Positions 1-5,547 of a stretch of 7,314 nt of DNA are shown one piece after another. The number at the start of each line of letters is the position of its first letter. Within the stretch, counting starts at the first letter, position 1. The notes beneath the pieces are model-generated. The model had not been told where the DNA came from. It made no database searches and worked only from the letters and a program-made list of their open reading frames with translations. Made by a program: the position numbers and the translations under genes. The DNA is from Spirochaetaceae bacterium (lineage in GTDB: Bacteria; Spirochaetota; Spirochaetia; Treponematales; Breznakiellaceae), in NCBI GenBank assembly GCA_031269165.1, contig JAISZQ010000355.1, positions 1 through 7,314 on the forward strand. Reading direction: 5' to 3'.

Positions 1-36
1 TCCGCAATGCGGGCATTTTACCGGTGCTAATACCAT
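1..36 (-). CDS. InsA-like zinc-finger protein of an IS1-family element, N-terminal 12 codons only
   Basis: The minus strand from 36 reads MVLAPVKCPHCG and is cut by the window edge. The CPHCG knuckle close to the N terminus matches the zinc-finger start of IS1 InsA/transposase proteins, which bind the element's terminal repeats. A very strong ribosome binding site (GGGAAGGGG) sits about 5 nt before the ATG, supporting this start. The rest of the protein, including any InsB or DDE catalytic part, is outside the window, so activity cannot be judged. CxxC starts also occur in other zinc-ribbon proteins. The neighbouring terminus-like sequence and promoter are what favour an IS1-type element. Confidence 0.6.
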   Translation of the reverse strand, partial: MVLAPVKCPHCG

Positions 37-70
37 TTTTCCCCTTCCCTCTCTTTGGGTTGTTTGTGTT

Positions 71-99
71 ATTTTATCATGTTCCTTGCCAGTACGCAA
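71..99 (-). promoter_or_regulatory. Promoter at the IS terminus
   Basis: On the minus strand TTGCGT (94-99) and TAAAAT (71-76) are separated by exactly 17 nt, a sigma70-like arrangement reading into the InsA-like gene. The -35 box lies inside the presumed terminal repeat, the layout known for IS1, where InsA binding to the end represses transcription. Assigned by eye. Confidence 0.45.
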
Positions 100-103
100 C
101 ACC

Positions 104-410
104 TTTCGTCCGCGACCCGGCGGAGACTTGCGTCTCGTGGGGTTTTGAAACAGCCTCATAAGTGAGTGGTTCGTGAACAGAGATTCGTGGTTCGTGAGCG
201 TCTGTCCACAAAGTCGGCGCGCAAACTCTATTTGCGTCCTTTGCGGCCAGACACTGCATTTTTTCACCGAAAGGCTACAAAAATGCGGGTTTTGGAACAG
301 GCTCAGGCATCACGATGCCCTTCGAAAGGCCACCTGACCGCCCCGGTAAGGCAGCCTCCCGTGATGCGCTCAATCACGGTAACGACTGAACCGTTACGGT
401 TTGCGCGTCA
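104..410. other. Gene-free stretch with small repeat remnants
   Basis: About 300 bp between the IS end and the 149-aa gene, with no convincing coding frame. It contains a small hairpin (gagac-ttgc-gtctc, 123-136) and a direct repeat gtggttcgtga at 166-176 and 187-197. There is a repeated phrase resembling ggttttgaaacagcctca near 140 and again near 287, a tight palindrome ggcatc-ac-gatgcc around 304-317, and the hairpin element at 358-390. It looks like an accumulation of decayed intergenic repeats. No terminator with a T-run is evident after the gene ending at 411. Confidence 0.5.
358..390 (+). repeat. 33-nt hairpin element, copy 1 (partner at 2158-2190, inverted)
   Basis: The element folds as ccgtgat (359-365), loop gcgctca, atcacgg (373-379). 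It matches the reverse complement of 2158-2190 at 28 of 33 positions by hand alignment. It lies 21 nt downstream of the stop codon of the 149-aa gene, so it could act as a 3' end structure, but it lacks a T-run on that strand. Confidence 0.6.
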
Positions 411-860
411 TTATTCTAGATCACTGAACTTCAACGTTGGCGGTTCGGCGTTTTCGAAGTCCGCATCAAAATTGCCGACCGGAGAGCGAAATCCCCACGA
501 TTCATGGAGCACTTCCTGCCGCGTATAGAGTTTAACATAACTAAACTCACCGTTACGATAAAAAATCGAGACTTGCGGCCACGCTGTGTTACCGGGACGG
601 AATGTTACCAGCACCCCTTTCGCCGGTTCTTTGTTCCCCCCCGGCTTTTCCCAAAACCACTCATAAGGAAAAAAGAGACGTCCGATCTCGATAGAATTCT
701 TCCGGTAGGTAAATATATAGCCCTTCGAATGAGGGTATATCTTGTACGCCGGAATCGTTACACAAAAGAAACTATCCCCTTCTTCCTGGTCCTGTGCAAG
801 AAGCGGGATGGCACATGAGATCAATATCACAAACATAAGTAAAGTTATCTTTGTCTTCAT
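411..860 (-). CDS. Secreted hypothetical protein, 149 aa, with N-terminal signal peptide
   Basis: I do not recognise the family. The protein starts MKTKITLLMFVILISCAIPL: a short lysine-rich n-region and a hydrophobic core at residues 5-21, with a likely signal peptidase I site after LLA (A22/Q23). The alternative is a lipobox-like LISC ending at Cys16, which a relaxed spirochaetal lipobox would allow, but the hydrophobic residues after that cysteine argue against it. The mature part is small, with many aromatic residues and alternating polar/hydrophobic segments (around 47-70 and 83-112) suggesting a beta-rich fold. No catalytic motif is visible. The start is supported by GAGAAGG about 7 nt before the ATG and a good promoter just upstream. 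The gene is apparently monocistronic, with repeats on both sides. Export to the periplasm or envelope is inferred. Confidence 0.75.
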   Translation of the reverse strand: MKTKITLLMFVILISCAIPLLAQDQEEGDSFFCVTIPAYKIYPHSKGYIFTYRKNSIEIGRLFFPYEWFWEKPGGNKEPAKGVLVTFRPGNTAWPQVSIFYRNGEFSYVKLYTRQEVLHESWGFRSPVGNFDADFENAEPPTLKFSDLE

Positions 861-877
861 AGTTATACCTTCTCGTT

Positions 878-906
878 ATTATATTTCATGCGCGAAAAAT
901 ATACAA
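878..906 (-). promoter_or_regulatory. Sigma70-like promoter of the 149-aa secreted protein gene
   Basis: Minus strand TTGTAT (901-906), a 17-nt spacer, then a perfect TATAAT (878-883). The expected transcription start is near 871, giving a leader of only about 11 nt, so the ribosome binding site GAGAAGG (868-874) would sit at the very 5' end of the mRNA. Confidence 0.65.
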
Positions 907-934
907 GTAGCCCCCTCGTACCCTTTCAGATAAA

Positions 935-1015
935 CGCACAGAATCACAAAGAACCGCAGACGAACATGTTCATTGGCAACACCACTTCATCTGTGGTTTC
1001 TTGTACTTGTGTGCG
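935..1015. repeat. Imperfect 28-nt inverted repeat
   Basis: The arms 935-962 and 988-1015 pair at 21 of 28 positions by hand comparison, with a 25-nt centre. The arm sequence resembles 'cacaaagaaccgcaga', a phrase typical of dispersed intergenic repeats. It lies upstream of the 149-aa gene's promoter and carries no reading frame. I regard it as a decayed palindromic element rather than a regulator. Confidence 0.5.
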
Positions 1016-1032
1016 GATTAAGAACGGGCCGT

Positions 1033-1354
1033 CATTGCGGGGAGCGAAGCGGGGCCGTCATTGCGAACCCGAAGGGTGAAGCAATCCAGACAGGGAACGC
1101 CTCGCACTGGATTGCTTCGCTCCGCTCGCAATGACAGGCAGCCCGTCCGCAATGACGGCGGGATTGTCATTGCGAGGTGCATGGCATAGCCATCATTGCG
1201 GGGAGCGAAGCGGGGTCGTCATTACGAACCCGAAGGGTGAAGCAATCCAGACAGGGAACGCCTCGCACTGGATTGCTTCGCTCCGCTCGCAATGACAGGC
1301 AACCCGTCCGCAATGACAACGGGGATTGTCATTGCGAGTAGCAAGGCGACGAAG
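1033..1354. repeat. 161-bp tandem duplication of a dispersed palindromic element
   Basis: Two near-identical copies, 1033-1193 and 1194 to about 1354, have few substitutions and one small indel. Each contains a full inverted repeat: arms 1057-1089/1107-1135 in the first copy and 1218-1250/1268-1296 in the second. The arms read gtcattgcga...gaagcaatccag and ctggattgcttcgct...gcaatgac. Several half copies (near 1031, 1166, 1191 and 1328) surround them. The same palindrome family occurs upstream of dnaX at 7127-7268. No gene lies in this stretch. It is of the type of short dispersed palindromes found in many bacterial genomes, here locally duplicated. Confidence 0.85.
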
Positions 1355-1436
1355 CGGGGCCGTGTCGGGATGCGCGTTTTTTCATCTGTATCTATTCCGT
1401 CCGCCCGTCATCGGTGATTCATGGGGATGAACCCCT

Positions 1437-1563
1437 CTGTCAACAACTTAAGAATTTTGTCCGCGGATTGACACGGATTTTCACGGATCATACCCCACTC
1501 AATCCGTGTTAATCCGCGAAAATCCGCGGACCTTTCTTTTCTTTTTGCTTAAGTTGTTGACAG
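1437..1563. repeat. Nested inverted repeat, MITE-like, 127 bp
   Basis: The outer arms ctgtcaacaacttaag (1437-1452) and cttaagttgttgacag (1548-1563) are perfect 16-bp complements. Inside them, 1460-1488 and 1502-1530 form a second, imperfect inverted repeat of the 'tccgcggatt...cacggat' type. A 14-bp direct repeat flanks the unit with one mismatch: gatgaacccctctg (1426-1439) and gatgaaaccctctg (1567-1580). Terminal inverted repeats with a flanking direct repeat and no coding capacity resemble a miniature inverted-repeat transposable element. It sits 19 nt past the stop of the FliL-like gene, so the RNA hairpin could also end or stabilise that transcript. Confidence 0.7.
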
Positions 1564-1582
1564 TGAGATGAAACCCTCTGCG

Positions 1583-2062
1583 TTACTCGATAATCAGAAA
1601 CTCGCTAAAAAAAAGCCGGTCGATTTTTCCCAGCCGCAACCGCGTGTTAAACCGCTCAAGTAATTCCGTTTTGATTACCGCCTCGTCGCGCAGTCTCGGA
1701 TCGCTTGCCGCCATCTCCACAAAATAGGCGGTAATCATCTCCCGGAACACTCCAGTGTTTTTCACCAGTTCCTCGGTAAACGTCCTGTCCGCCGCATTAT
1801 ACGGAAACACGACCCTGATGATCACCGTCGCCCCCTCCTTGCCCTGTTCTTTTTTCAGCACCGCCCGCAGCCTCCCGATACCTGCGAAGTTTTGCTCGAC
1901 AACTCCCCGGTCTGCGGCGGTCTCGCCTGCCGCGATTGTCTCTCCGCGACCCGGGTTTTCACGAAACAACAGCGCCCACACCGTCGTCGCGGCTATGATA
2001 AACACGAGAAACAAAACGACAATGACGAGTGCCTTGTCAATGAGACGAATGGGCCTACGCAT
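1583..2062 (-). CDS. FliL-domain protein, 159 aa, single membrane anchor
   Basis: Residues 11-33 (ALVIVVLFLVFIIAATTVWA and onwards) form one transmembrane segment after a short basic N terminus. A variable linker follows (about 35-60), then a FliL-type domain (about 61-159). The domain has VIIRVVFPYN, a helical stretch with REMITAYF, then KTELLERFNTRLRLGKIDRL and the terminal FFSEFLIIE. That end matches the typical FliL finish, in which a glycine-lysine turn leads into a last strand YFTDFVIQ. FliL proteins sit in the inner membrane around the flagellar stator and modulate motor torque. No other flagellar gene is nearby, so this may be an additional FliL-like protein, not the one in the main flagellar operon. 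The ATG at 2062 was chosen because AAAGGAAG lies about 5 nt upstream. An in-frame TTG at 2107 adds 15 basic residues and has no comparable site. Confidence 0.7.
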   Translation of the reverse strand: MRRPIRLIDKALVIVVLFLVFIIAATTVWALLFRENPGRGETIAAGETAADRGVVEQNFAGIGRLRAVLKKEQGKEGATVIIRVVFPYNAADRTFTEELVKNTGVFREMITAYFVEMAASDPRLRDEAVIKTELLERFNTRLRLGKIDRLFFSEFLIIE

Positions 2063-2157
2063 AGCGGCTTCCTTTCGGCGCGTTCTTTTCAAACGGATCC
2101 CGCGCAACAGTCAATTCACCGGAACAACCCGGTTTTCGGTATAAAAAATCATAACTA

Positions 2158-2190
2158 TTCAGCCGTCATCGTGATCGAGAGCATCACGGG
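2158..2190 (-). repeat. 33-nt hairpin element, copy 2
   Basis: The reverse complement matches 358-390 at 28 of 33 positions. The stem is cgtgat (2170-2175) with atcacg (2183-2188) around a 7-nt loop. It lies about 95 nt upstream of the FliL-like gene and directly abuts the strong hairpin at 2194-2226. A TATGAT at 2148-2153 (minus strand) could be a -10 box, but no good -35 accompanies it. Confidence 0.6.
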
Positions 2191-2193
2191 CCG

Positions 2194-2226
2194 CCGCCTG
2201 TCGGTAGCACCGCTACCGACAGGCGG
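2194..2226. repeat. Perfect 15-bp-stem hairpin at the left edge of the tandem array
   Basis: ccgcctgtcggtagc (2194-2208), loop acc, gctaccgacaggcgg (2212-2226). The stem is perfect and GC-rich but has no adjacent T-run on either strand, so a classical intrinsic terminator is not supported. The tgctaccgacagg phrase recurs in variant form in the array units and in the right-hand inverted repeat. Confidence 0.85.
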
Positions 2227-2237
2227 TCAGGCGGCAA

Positions 2238-3365
2238 CCGCTCCCTAACCAGCCCCCGCCCCAAAAGGCGTGCCGTTTGGTGTGGCTACCCCTGCCGCTT
2301 GCCGCTCCCTAACCAGCCCCCGCCCAAAGGCGTGCTGTTTGGTGTGGCTATCCCCGCTGGCAACCGCTTCCTAAACAGTTCCCGCTCTAAAAGGCGTGCC
2401 GTTTGGTGTGGCTATCCTTGCCACTTGCCGCTTCCTAAACAGTTCCCGCCCAAAGGCGTGCTGCTTGGTGTGGCTACCCCTGTTGCTTGCCGCTTTCTAA
2501 ACAGCCCCCGCCCAAAGAAGCGTGCCGTTTGGTGTGGCTACCCCTGCCACTTGCTGCTCACTAAACAATTCCCGCCCAAAGGCGTGCCGTGTGGTGTGGC
2601 TATCTCTGCTGGTTGCCACTCCCTAAACAGCCCCCGCCCAAAGGCGTGCCGTTTGGTGTGGCTACCCCCCGCCGACAGCCGCTTCCTCAACAACCCCCGC
2701 CCCAAGAGGCGCGCCGTGTGGTGTTGCTACCCCCGCCGACAGCTGCTTCCTCAACAGCCCCCGCCCCAAGAAGCGTGCCACTTGGTGTGGCTACCCCGTC
2801 GGCAACCGCTCGCTAAACAGTTCCCACCCTAAAAGGCGTGCCGTGTGGTGTGGCTATCCCCGCCGACAACCGCTTCCTCAACAGCCCCCGTCCCAAGAGG
2901 CGTGCCGTTTGGTGTGGCTATCCCCGTCGGCAACCGCTCGCTAAACAGTTCCCGCCCAAAGGCGTGCCGTTTGGTGTGGCTATCCCCGTCGGTTGCCGCT
3001 TCCTAAACAGCCCCCGCCCAAAGGCGTGCCGTTTGGTGTGGCGCTCCCTGTTGGTTGCCGCTCGCTAAACGGTTTCCGCCCCCAAAGGCGTGCCGCTTGG
3101 TGTGGCTACCTCTGCCGCTTGCCGCTCCCTAAACAGTTCCCGCCCAAAGGCATGCCGTTCGGTGTGGCTACCCCCGTCGGTTGCCGCTTCCTAAACAGCC
3201 CCCGCCCCAAAAGGCGTGCCGTTTGGTGTTGCTCCCCCTGCCGACAACCGCTTCCTAAACAGCCCCCGCGCCCAAAGGCGTGCTGTTTCGTGTTGCTCCC
3301 CCCGCCGCTTGCTACTTTCTAAACAGTACCCGTCCAAAAGCGTGCTCCTCGGTATTGTTGTCCCC
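2238..3365. repeat. 18-unit tandem array, 62-64 bp per unit
   Basis: Units begin (ccgct or variant) at 2238, 2302, 2364, 2428, 2490, 2554, 2616, 2679, 2743, 2806, 2870, 2934, 2996, 3058, 3122, 3184, 3248 and 3312. Each unit has block A, like ccgcttcctaaacagccccc, then a short cgcccaaa or cgccccaaaa joint. Block B follows, like ggcgtgccgtttggtgtggc, and then a short variable segment (types such as gtcggtt, tgccgctt, gccgacaa). Length differences arise mainly at the joint and in the variable segment. The plus strand is strongly C-rich. The last unit is the most diverged. No frame is kept through the array and no start signal is seen, so I treat it as non-coding. Function unknown. Confidence 0.9.
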
Positions 3366-3490
3366 GCCGGGTGAACACCACCGTAAGGCGGCATTGCTAC
3401 CCTCGTCAGTACCTGTCTGCGGTAGCACGTCGCCTTGAGACAGCGCGTCACGCCGGTAGCACAGCCGCCTGTAGGTGGTGTTCACCCGGC
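3366..3490. repeat. 125-nt inverted repeat at the right edge of the array
   Basis: The outer arms gccgggtgaacaccacc (3366-3382) and ggtggtgttcacccggc (3474-3490) are perfect over 17 bp. Pairing continues inwards with aggcgg and tgctacc blocks for about 36 bp in total per arm, with a few mismatches. The inner arm phrase (aggcggcattgctaccctcg) resembles array block B plus its variable segment, and gcggtagcac and ggtagcacag in the centre are inverted versions. The array thus ends in diverged, inverted copies of its own core. The transcript on either strand would fold into a long hairpin. Confidence 0.8.
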
Positions 3491-3630
3491 ACATCGACCC
3501 GTTACCTTATCAAATGGTGCTAAAATCCCCCCGGCACATCGACACGCCATCAACATAAATAGCGCGAAAGATGCACCCGGCACATCGACACGCTATCTTA
3601 TAAGAGAAATGAGAGATAACAGCACATCGA
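3485..3630. repeat. Four short direct repeats about 45 bp apart
   Basis: cccggcacatcga occurs at 3485-3497, 3530-3542 and 3576-3588, with a variant ending agcacatcga at 3618-3630. The starts are spaced 45, 46 and 42 bp. Each is followed by a similar phrase (cacgctatc, cacgccatc, cccgttacc, ttcgttacc), while the rest of each spacer differs. The set starts within the right arm of the inverted repeat and ends 25 nt from the stop of the barrel gene. On that gene's strand the repeat reads TCGATGTGCCGGG in its 3' untranslated region. Confidence 0.75.
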
Positions 3631-3654
3631 TTCGTTACCAAACAGCATTACGGT

Positions 3655-4581
3655 TCATTCACGCATGATTCGTATGCCCACCTCCGCGCCATAAGCAGAC
3701 AGGGCAGTGTCCAGTTTGACAGCGCCGAGGTTTACGCCGAATCCTCCCGTCGGCGCACGGGCGGACATACCCGCCGACAACCAGAAATTGTTCCAAAACG
3801 CAACGCGTAACCCAACACCCAGTTGCCGCAACGGATCGACCGAACCATCATCGGAACTCCTGAGCAGATCGCGGTAATCGGCAAAAAGCGTGAGCCCAAG
3901 CGTCCCGTTTGAAACGATCTCCACAGCAATCCCCGCGTCCAACGAACGGGAAATACGGATATCCTCCGCCCCGTTTGCGAGGAGCGCGACCGAAAGCGCG
4001 TCGCCGTAACGTATGCCCGCCCTAAATCTCTCGCCGAATGAAAACAGAATCCCCGGCGTGATGCTCGGCGCGAACAGGGATACCGTACCCGTGTTCGTCT
4101 GCCTGAACCGAAACAACACCTTAGGCGCGAGCCCAAAATCCAGTTTGAAACCGGTTGTGTCGATGAGCACCCAGTCAATACCGGCGACCCCGACGACATC
4201 CGTGTCCAAACGACCGTACTGTAAACTCACATGATTGAAAATACCGTAGCCGACCCCTTTGCTGATGACCCCCAAGGCAAGCGGCCCCGTTACCGTGTAG
4301 TAGACAGGCGGCGAACCGAACTCAAACATGCCATCCCGGTAGACATCCCCGACCCCGCCGGAAAGCGCAAGAAACATCGACGAAGTGACGGAATTCAACA
4401 ACGCCGGATTGCTCAACAAGGTGAAAACACCGTCTTCCTCGGCGTTATGCACCCCTCCCGAACCGGCAACCGATACCGGCGTGAACTGAAACGCCATCTC
4501 CTCGGCAAAAAGAGCAAACGGCATGAACGCCGCCGACACAAGAGCCCAGACCGCAAACAAAACCAACCGTTTTAGGCGCAT
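3655..4581 (-). CDS. Secreted outer-membrane beta-barrel-like protein (UPF0164/FadL-PorV-like), 308 aa
   Basis: The N terminus MRLKRLVLFAVWALVSAAFM has a basic start and hydrophobic core, with a probable signal peptidase site after LFA (residue 26). The mature start has SVAGSGG (37-43) and an acidic EED (48-50), followed by LLSNPALLNS (55-64). This is the layout of FadL/PorV-type barrels, where a Gly-rich stretch precedes an NPA motif. The remainder alternates glycine and hydrophobic/aromatic residues, as in transmembrane strands (for example LGVGLRVAFWNNFWLSAGMS, 254-273). Treponemes carry several such proteins (UPF0164), proposed as transporters of hydrophobic compounds. The ATG overlaps the recR stop as TGATG, and a GGTGAGG-type ribosome site precedes it. 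Coupled translation with recR is therefore likely, though a functional link is not obvious. Family assignment is from motif layout only. Confidence 0.65.
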   Translation of the reverse strand: MRLKRLVLFAVWALVSAAFMPFALFAEEMAFQFTPVSVAGSGGVHNAEEDGVFTLLSNPALLNSVTSSMFLALSGGVGDVYRDGMFEFGSPPVYYTVTGPLALGVISKGVGYGIFNHVSLQYGRLDTDVVGVAGIDWVLIDTTGFKLDFGLAPKVLFRFRQTNTGTVSLFAPSITPGILFSFGERFRAGIRYGDALSVALLANGAEDIRISRSLDAGIAVEIVSNGTLGLTLFADYRDLLRSSDDGSVDPLRQLGVGLRVAFWNNFWLSAGMSARAPTGGFGVNLGAVKLDTALSAYGAEVGIRIMRE

Positions 4582-5177
4582 CAGAACCTCACCCTGCTCC
4601 TGAAACTCCGCGAAAGCGTCAACCGATCCGCATACTCAAGGTCGCCGCCCACCGGAAGCCCCGACGCGAGCCGCGTAACCACCGCGCCGCTCCCCTCCAA
4701 CTGCTTTTGCACATAGAGCGAGGTCGTATCACCCTCCAGCGTCGGGTTGAGCGCGAGAATCACCTCGGTGATCCCCTCGTTTCTCACGCGGGCGACCAGT
4801 TTCCCGATCGAAAGATCGCTCGGATTTACCCCTTCAAGCGGCGCGATGAGCCCGCCCAAGACATGGAACCGCCCCCGGAATTCCCGCGCCTCCTCGATGA
4901 TGCGGACATCCTGCGCCCGTTCCACCACACAGAGCATAGCCTTGTCGCGAGTCTCGTCCGCGCAGACCGGACAAGGTTCCGTCTCTGTCCACGCGCCGCA
5001 CACCGAACAGTGCGAAAGTGATTCGTGCAGACGGGACAACTCCCCGGCCAATGCCTGGGCGTAAGCCTGCTCCGAATCCAGAATATAGTACGCCAGCCGC
5101 CCCGCCGTCTTTTTCCCAATACCGGGCAACTTCGCAAGCAGCGTGACCAGCCGTTCAATCGCGTCAAGCCGAGCCAT
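4581..5177 (-). CDS. recR: Recombination mediator protein RecR, 198 aa
   Basis: RecR acts with RecO (and RecF) to load RecA on single-stranded gaps during recombinational repair. All family parts are visible in order. A helix-hairpin-helix contains LPGIGKKTAGRLAYYIL (17-33). A four-cysteine zinc finger has C57, C60, C69 and C72. A Toprim domain has the acidic residue in VVE (84-86) and the NPTLEGD motif (144-150). The C-terminal Walker-B-like segment GLPVGGDLEYAD spans 173-184. The length is normal for the family. The start at 5177 (MARLDAIERL) is the family-typical N terminus and has AGGA just upstream. A longer frame exists upstream but overlaps ybaB and gives unrelated Gly-rich sequence. 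The gene begins 8 nt after the ybaB stop, within the conserved dnaX-ybaB-recR cluster. Confidence 0.97.
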   Translation of the reverse strand: MARLDAIERLVTLLAKLPGIGKKTAGRLAYYILDSEQAYAQALAGELSRLHESLSHCSVCGAWTETEPCPVCADETRDKAMLCVVERAQDVRIIEEAREFRGRFHVLGGLIAPLEGVNPSDLSIGKLVARVRNEGITEVILALNPTLEGDTTSLYVQKQLEGSGAVVTRLASGLPVGGDLEYADRLTLSRSFRSRVRF

Positions 5178-5185
5178 ATCCCGTC

Positions 5186-5536
5186 CTAAGGGCCACCAAA
5201 CGTGAGTATCCCCGGCGGAATCCCCATCGTCTGCGCCATAGAACCCACGTGGCTCTGAATCTGTTGCCGGGACTTTTCCCCCGCATCCGCGCACGCCGCC
5301 ACAATCAGATCCTGCACCATCTCGATATCCGGTTCCGCGCCGCCGCCCGTCGGCAGCCACGCCTCTTTTGCGATCCTGACCGCCAGCACCTCCAGTTTGC
5401 CGTTCATGTCCACCTCGACCATCCCCCCACCGGCCGAGCCCGTAACCGTCACGTCGTCAAGTTGTTCCTGCATATCCCCAACGTGTTCCTGCAACTTCTG
5501 GAGATTCTTCATCAAATCAAGCGGATTAATCGTCAT
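5186..5536 (-). CDS. YbaB/EbfC family nucleoid-associated DNA-binding protein, 116 aa
   Basis: This small protein has an N-terminal helix (INPLDLMKNLQKLQEHVGDM, 3-22) and a Gly-rich turn (SAGGGMVEVDMNGKLEVLAV). An acidic PDIEMVQDLIVAACADA helix (69-85) follows, with a C-terminal tail ending in GIPPGILTFGG. That order is the YbaB/EbfC fold, which dimerises and binds DNA as tweezers. The spirochaetal member EbfC of Borrelia is a known DNA-binding regulator. The length is close to the usual 100-110 residues. The start is fixed by a strong AAGGAGG, which overlaps the dnaX stop codon. The position between dnaX and recR is the classical one, so a role in replication/repair-linked nucleoid structure is inferred. 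The tail after residue 105 is slightly long but typical for clade variation. Confidence 0.95.
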   Translation of the reverse strand: MTINPLDLMKNLQKLQEHVGDMQEQLDDVTVTGSAGGGMVEVDMNGKLEVLAVRIAKEAWLPTGGGAEPDIEMVQDLIVAACADAGEKSRQQIQSHVGSMAQTMGIPPGILTFGGP

Positions 5537-5540
5537 AATC

Positions 5541-5547
5541 CCTCCTT
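5541..5547 (-). promoter_or_regulatory. Strong Shine-Dalgarno of ybaB overlapping the dnaX stop
   Basis: The minus strand reads AAGGAGG, four bases before the ybaB ATG at 5536. Its first two A residues are part of the dnaX TAA (5546-5548). A ribosome terminating on dnaX covers the site, so dnaX and ybaB translation are probably coupled. Confidence 0.8.

Larger units (their letters stand above)
1..103 (-). mobile_element. Left end of an IS1-like insertion sequence (runs off the window)
   Basis: Read on the minus strand, the stretch starts at about 103 with GGTGTTGCGTACTGGCAAGG, which has the GGT-G-TGC...GGCAA look of IS1-family terminal repeats. As in IS1, a promoter lies at the terminus (71-99), and a small gene starting MVLAPVKCPHCG follows about 67 nt inside. 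The element continues beyond base 1, so its other end, length and target duplication cannot be seen. The boundary at 103 is inferred from the resemblance to the IS1 terminus and the position of the promoter. The first nine bases outside (104-112) would be the target duplication if the usual IS1 length of about 9 bp applies. Confidence 0.6.

Noticed and set aside
166..528. Plus-strand 120-codon frame across the left intergenic region
   Set aside because: It runs through repeat fragments and into the antisense of the 149-aa gene, with no ribosome site or recognisable domain.
2062..2107. Longer FliL-like protein from a TTG at 2107
   Set aside because: The TTG lacks a ribosome site, whereas the ATG at 2062 has AAAGGAAG at good spacing and directly precedes the membrane anchor.
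2194..2226. Intrinsic terminator
   Set aside because: The stem is excellent but no T-run follows on either strand, so it is listed as a repeat hairpin instead.
2299..3322. Long plus-strand open frames over the tandem array (Pro/Arg-rich repeats such as KRRAVWCGYP)
   Set aside because: They arise from the repeat period; the frame changes between units whenever a step is not compensated, there is no start signal, and the same DNA is translated differently in overlapping frames.
2238..3630. CRISPR array
   Set aside because: The units are almost wholly related to each other with no unique spacers of constant length. The 45-bp set has only 13-bp repeats, few copies, and no cas genes are nearby.
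5177..5360. N-terminal extension of RecR (61 extra residues)
   Set aside because: It overlaps ybaB in another frame, encodes low-complexity Gly/Asp-rich sequence, and RecR proteins begin at the MARLDAIERL position.
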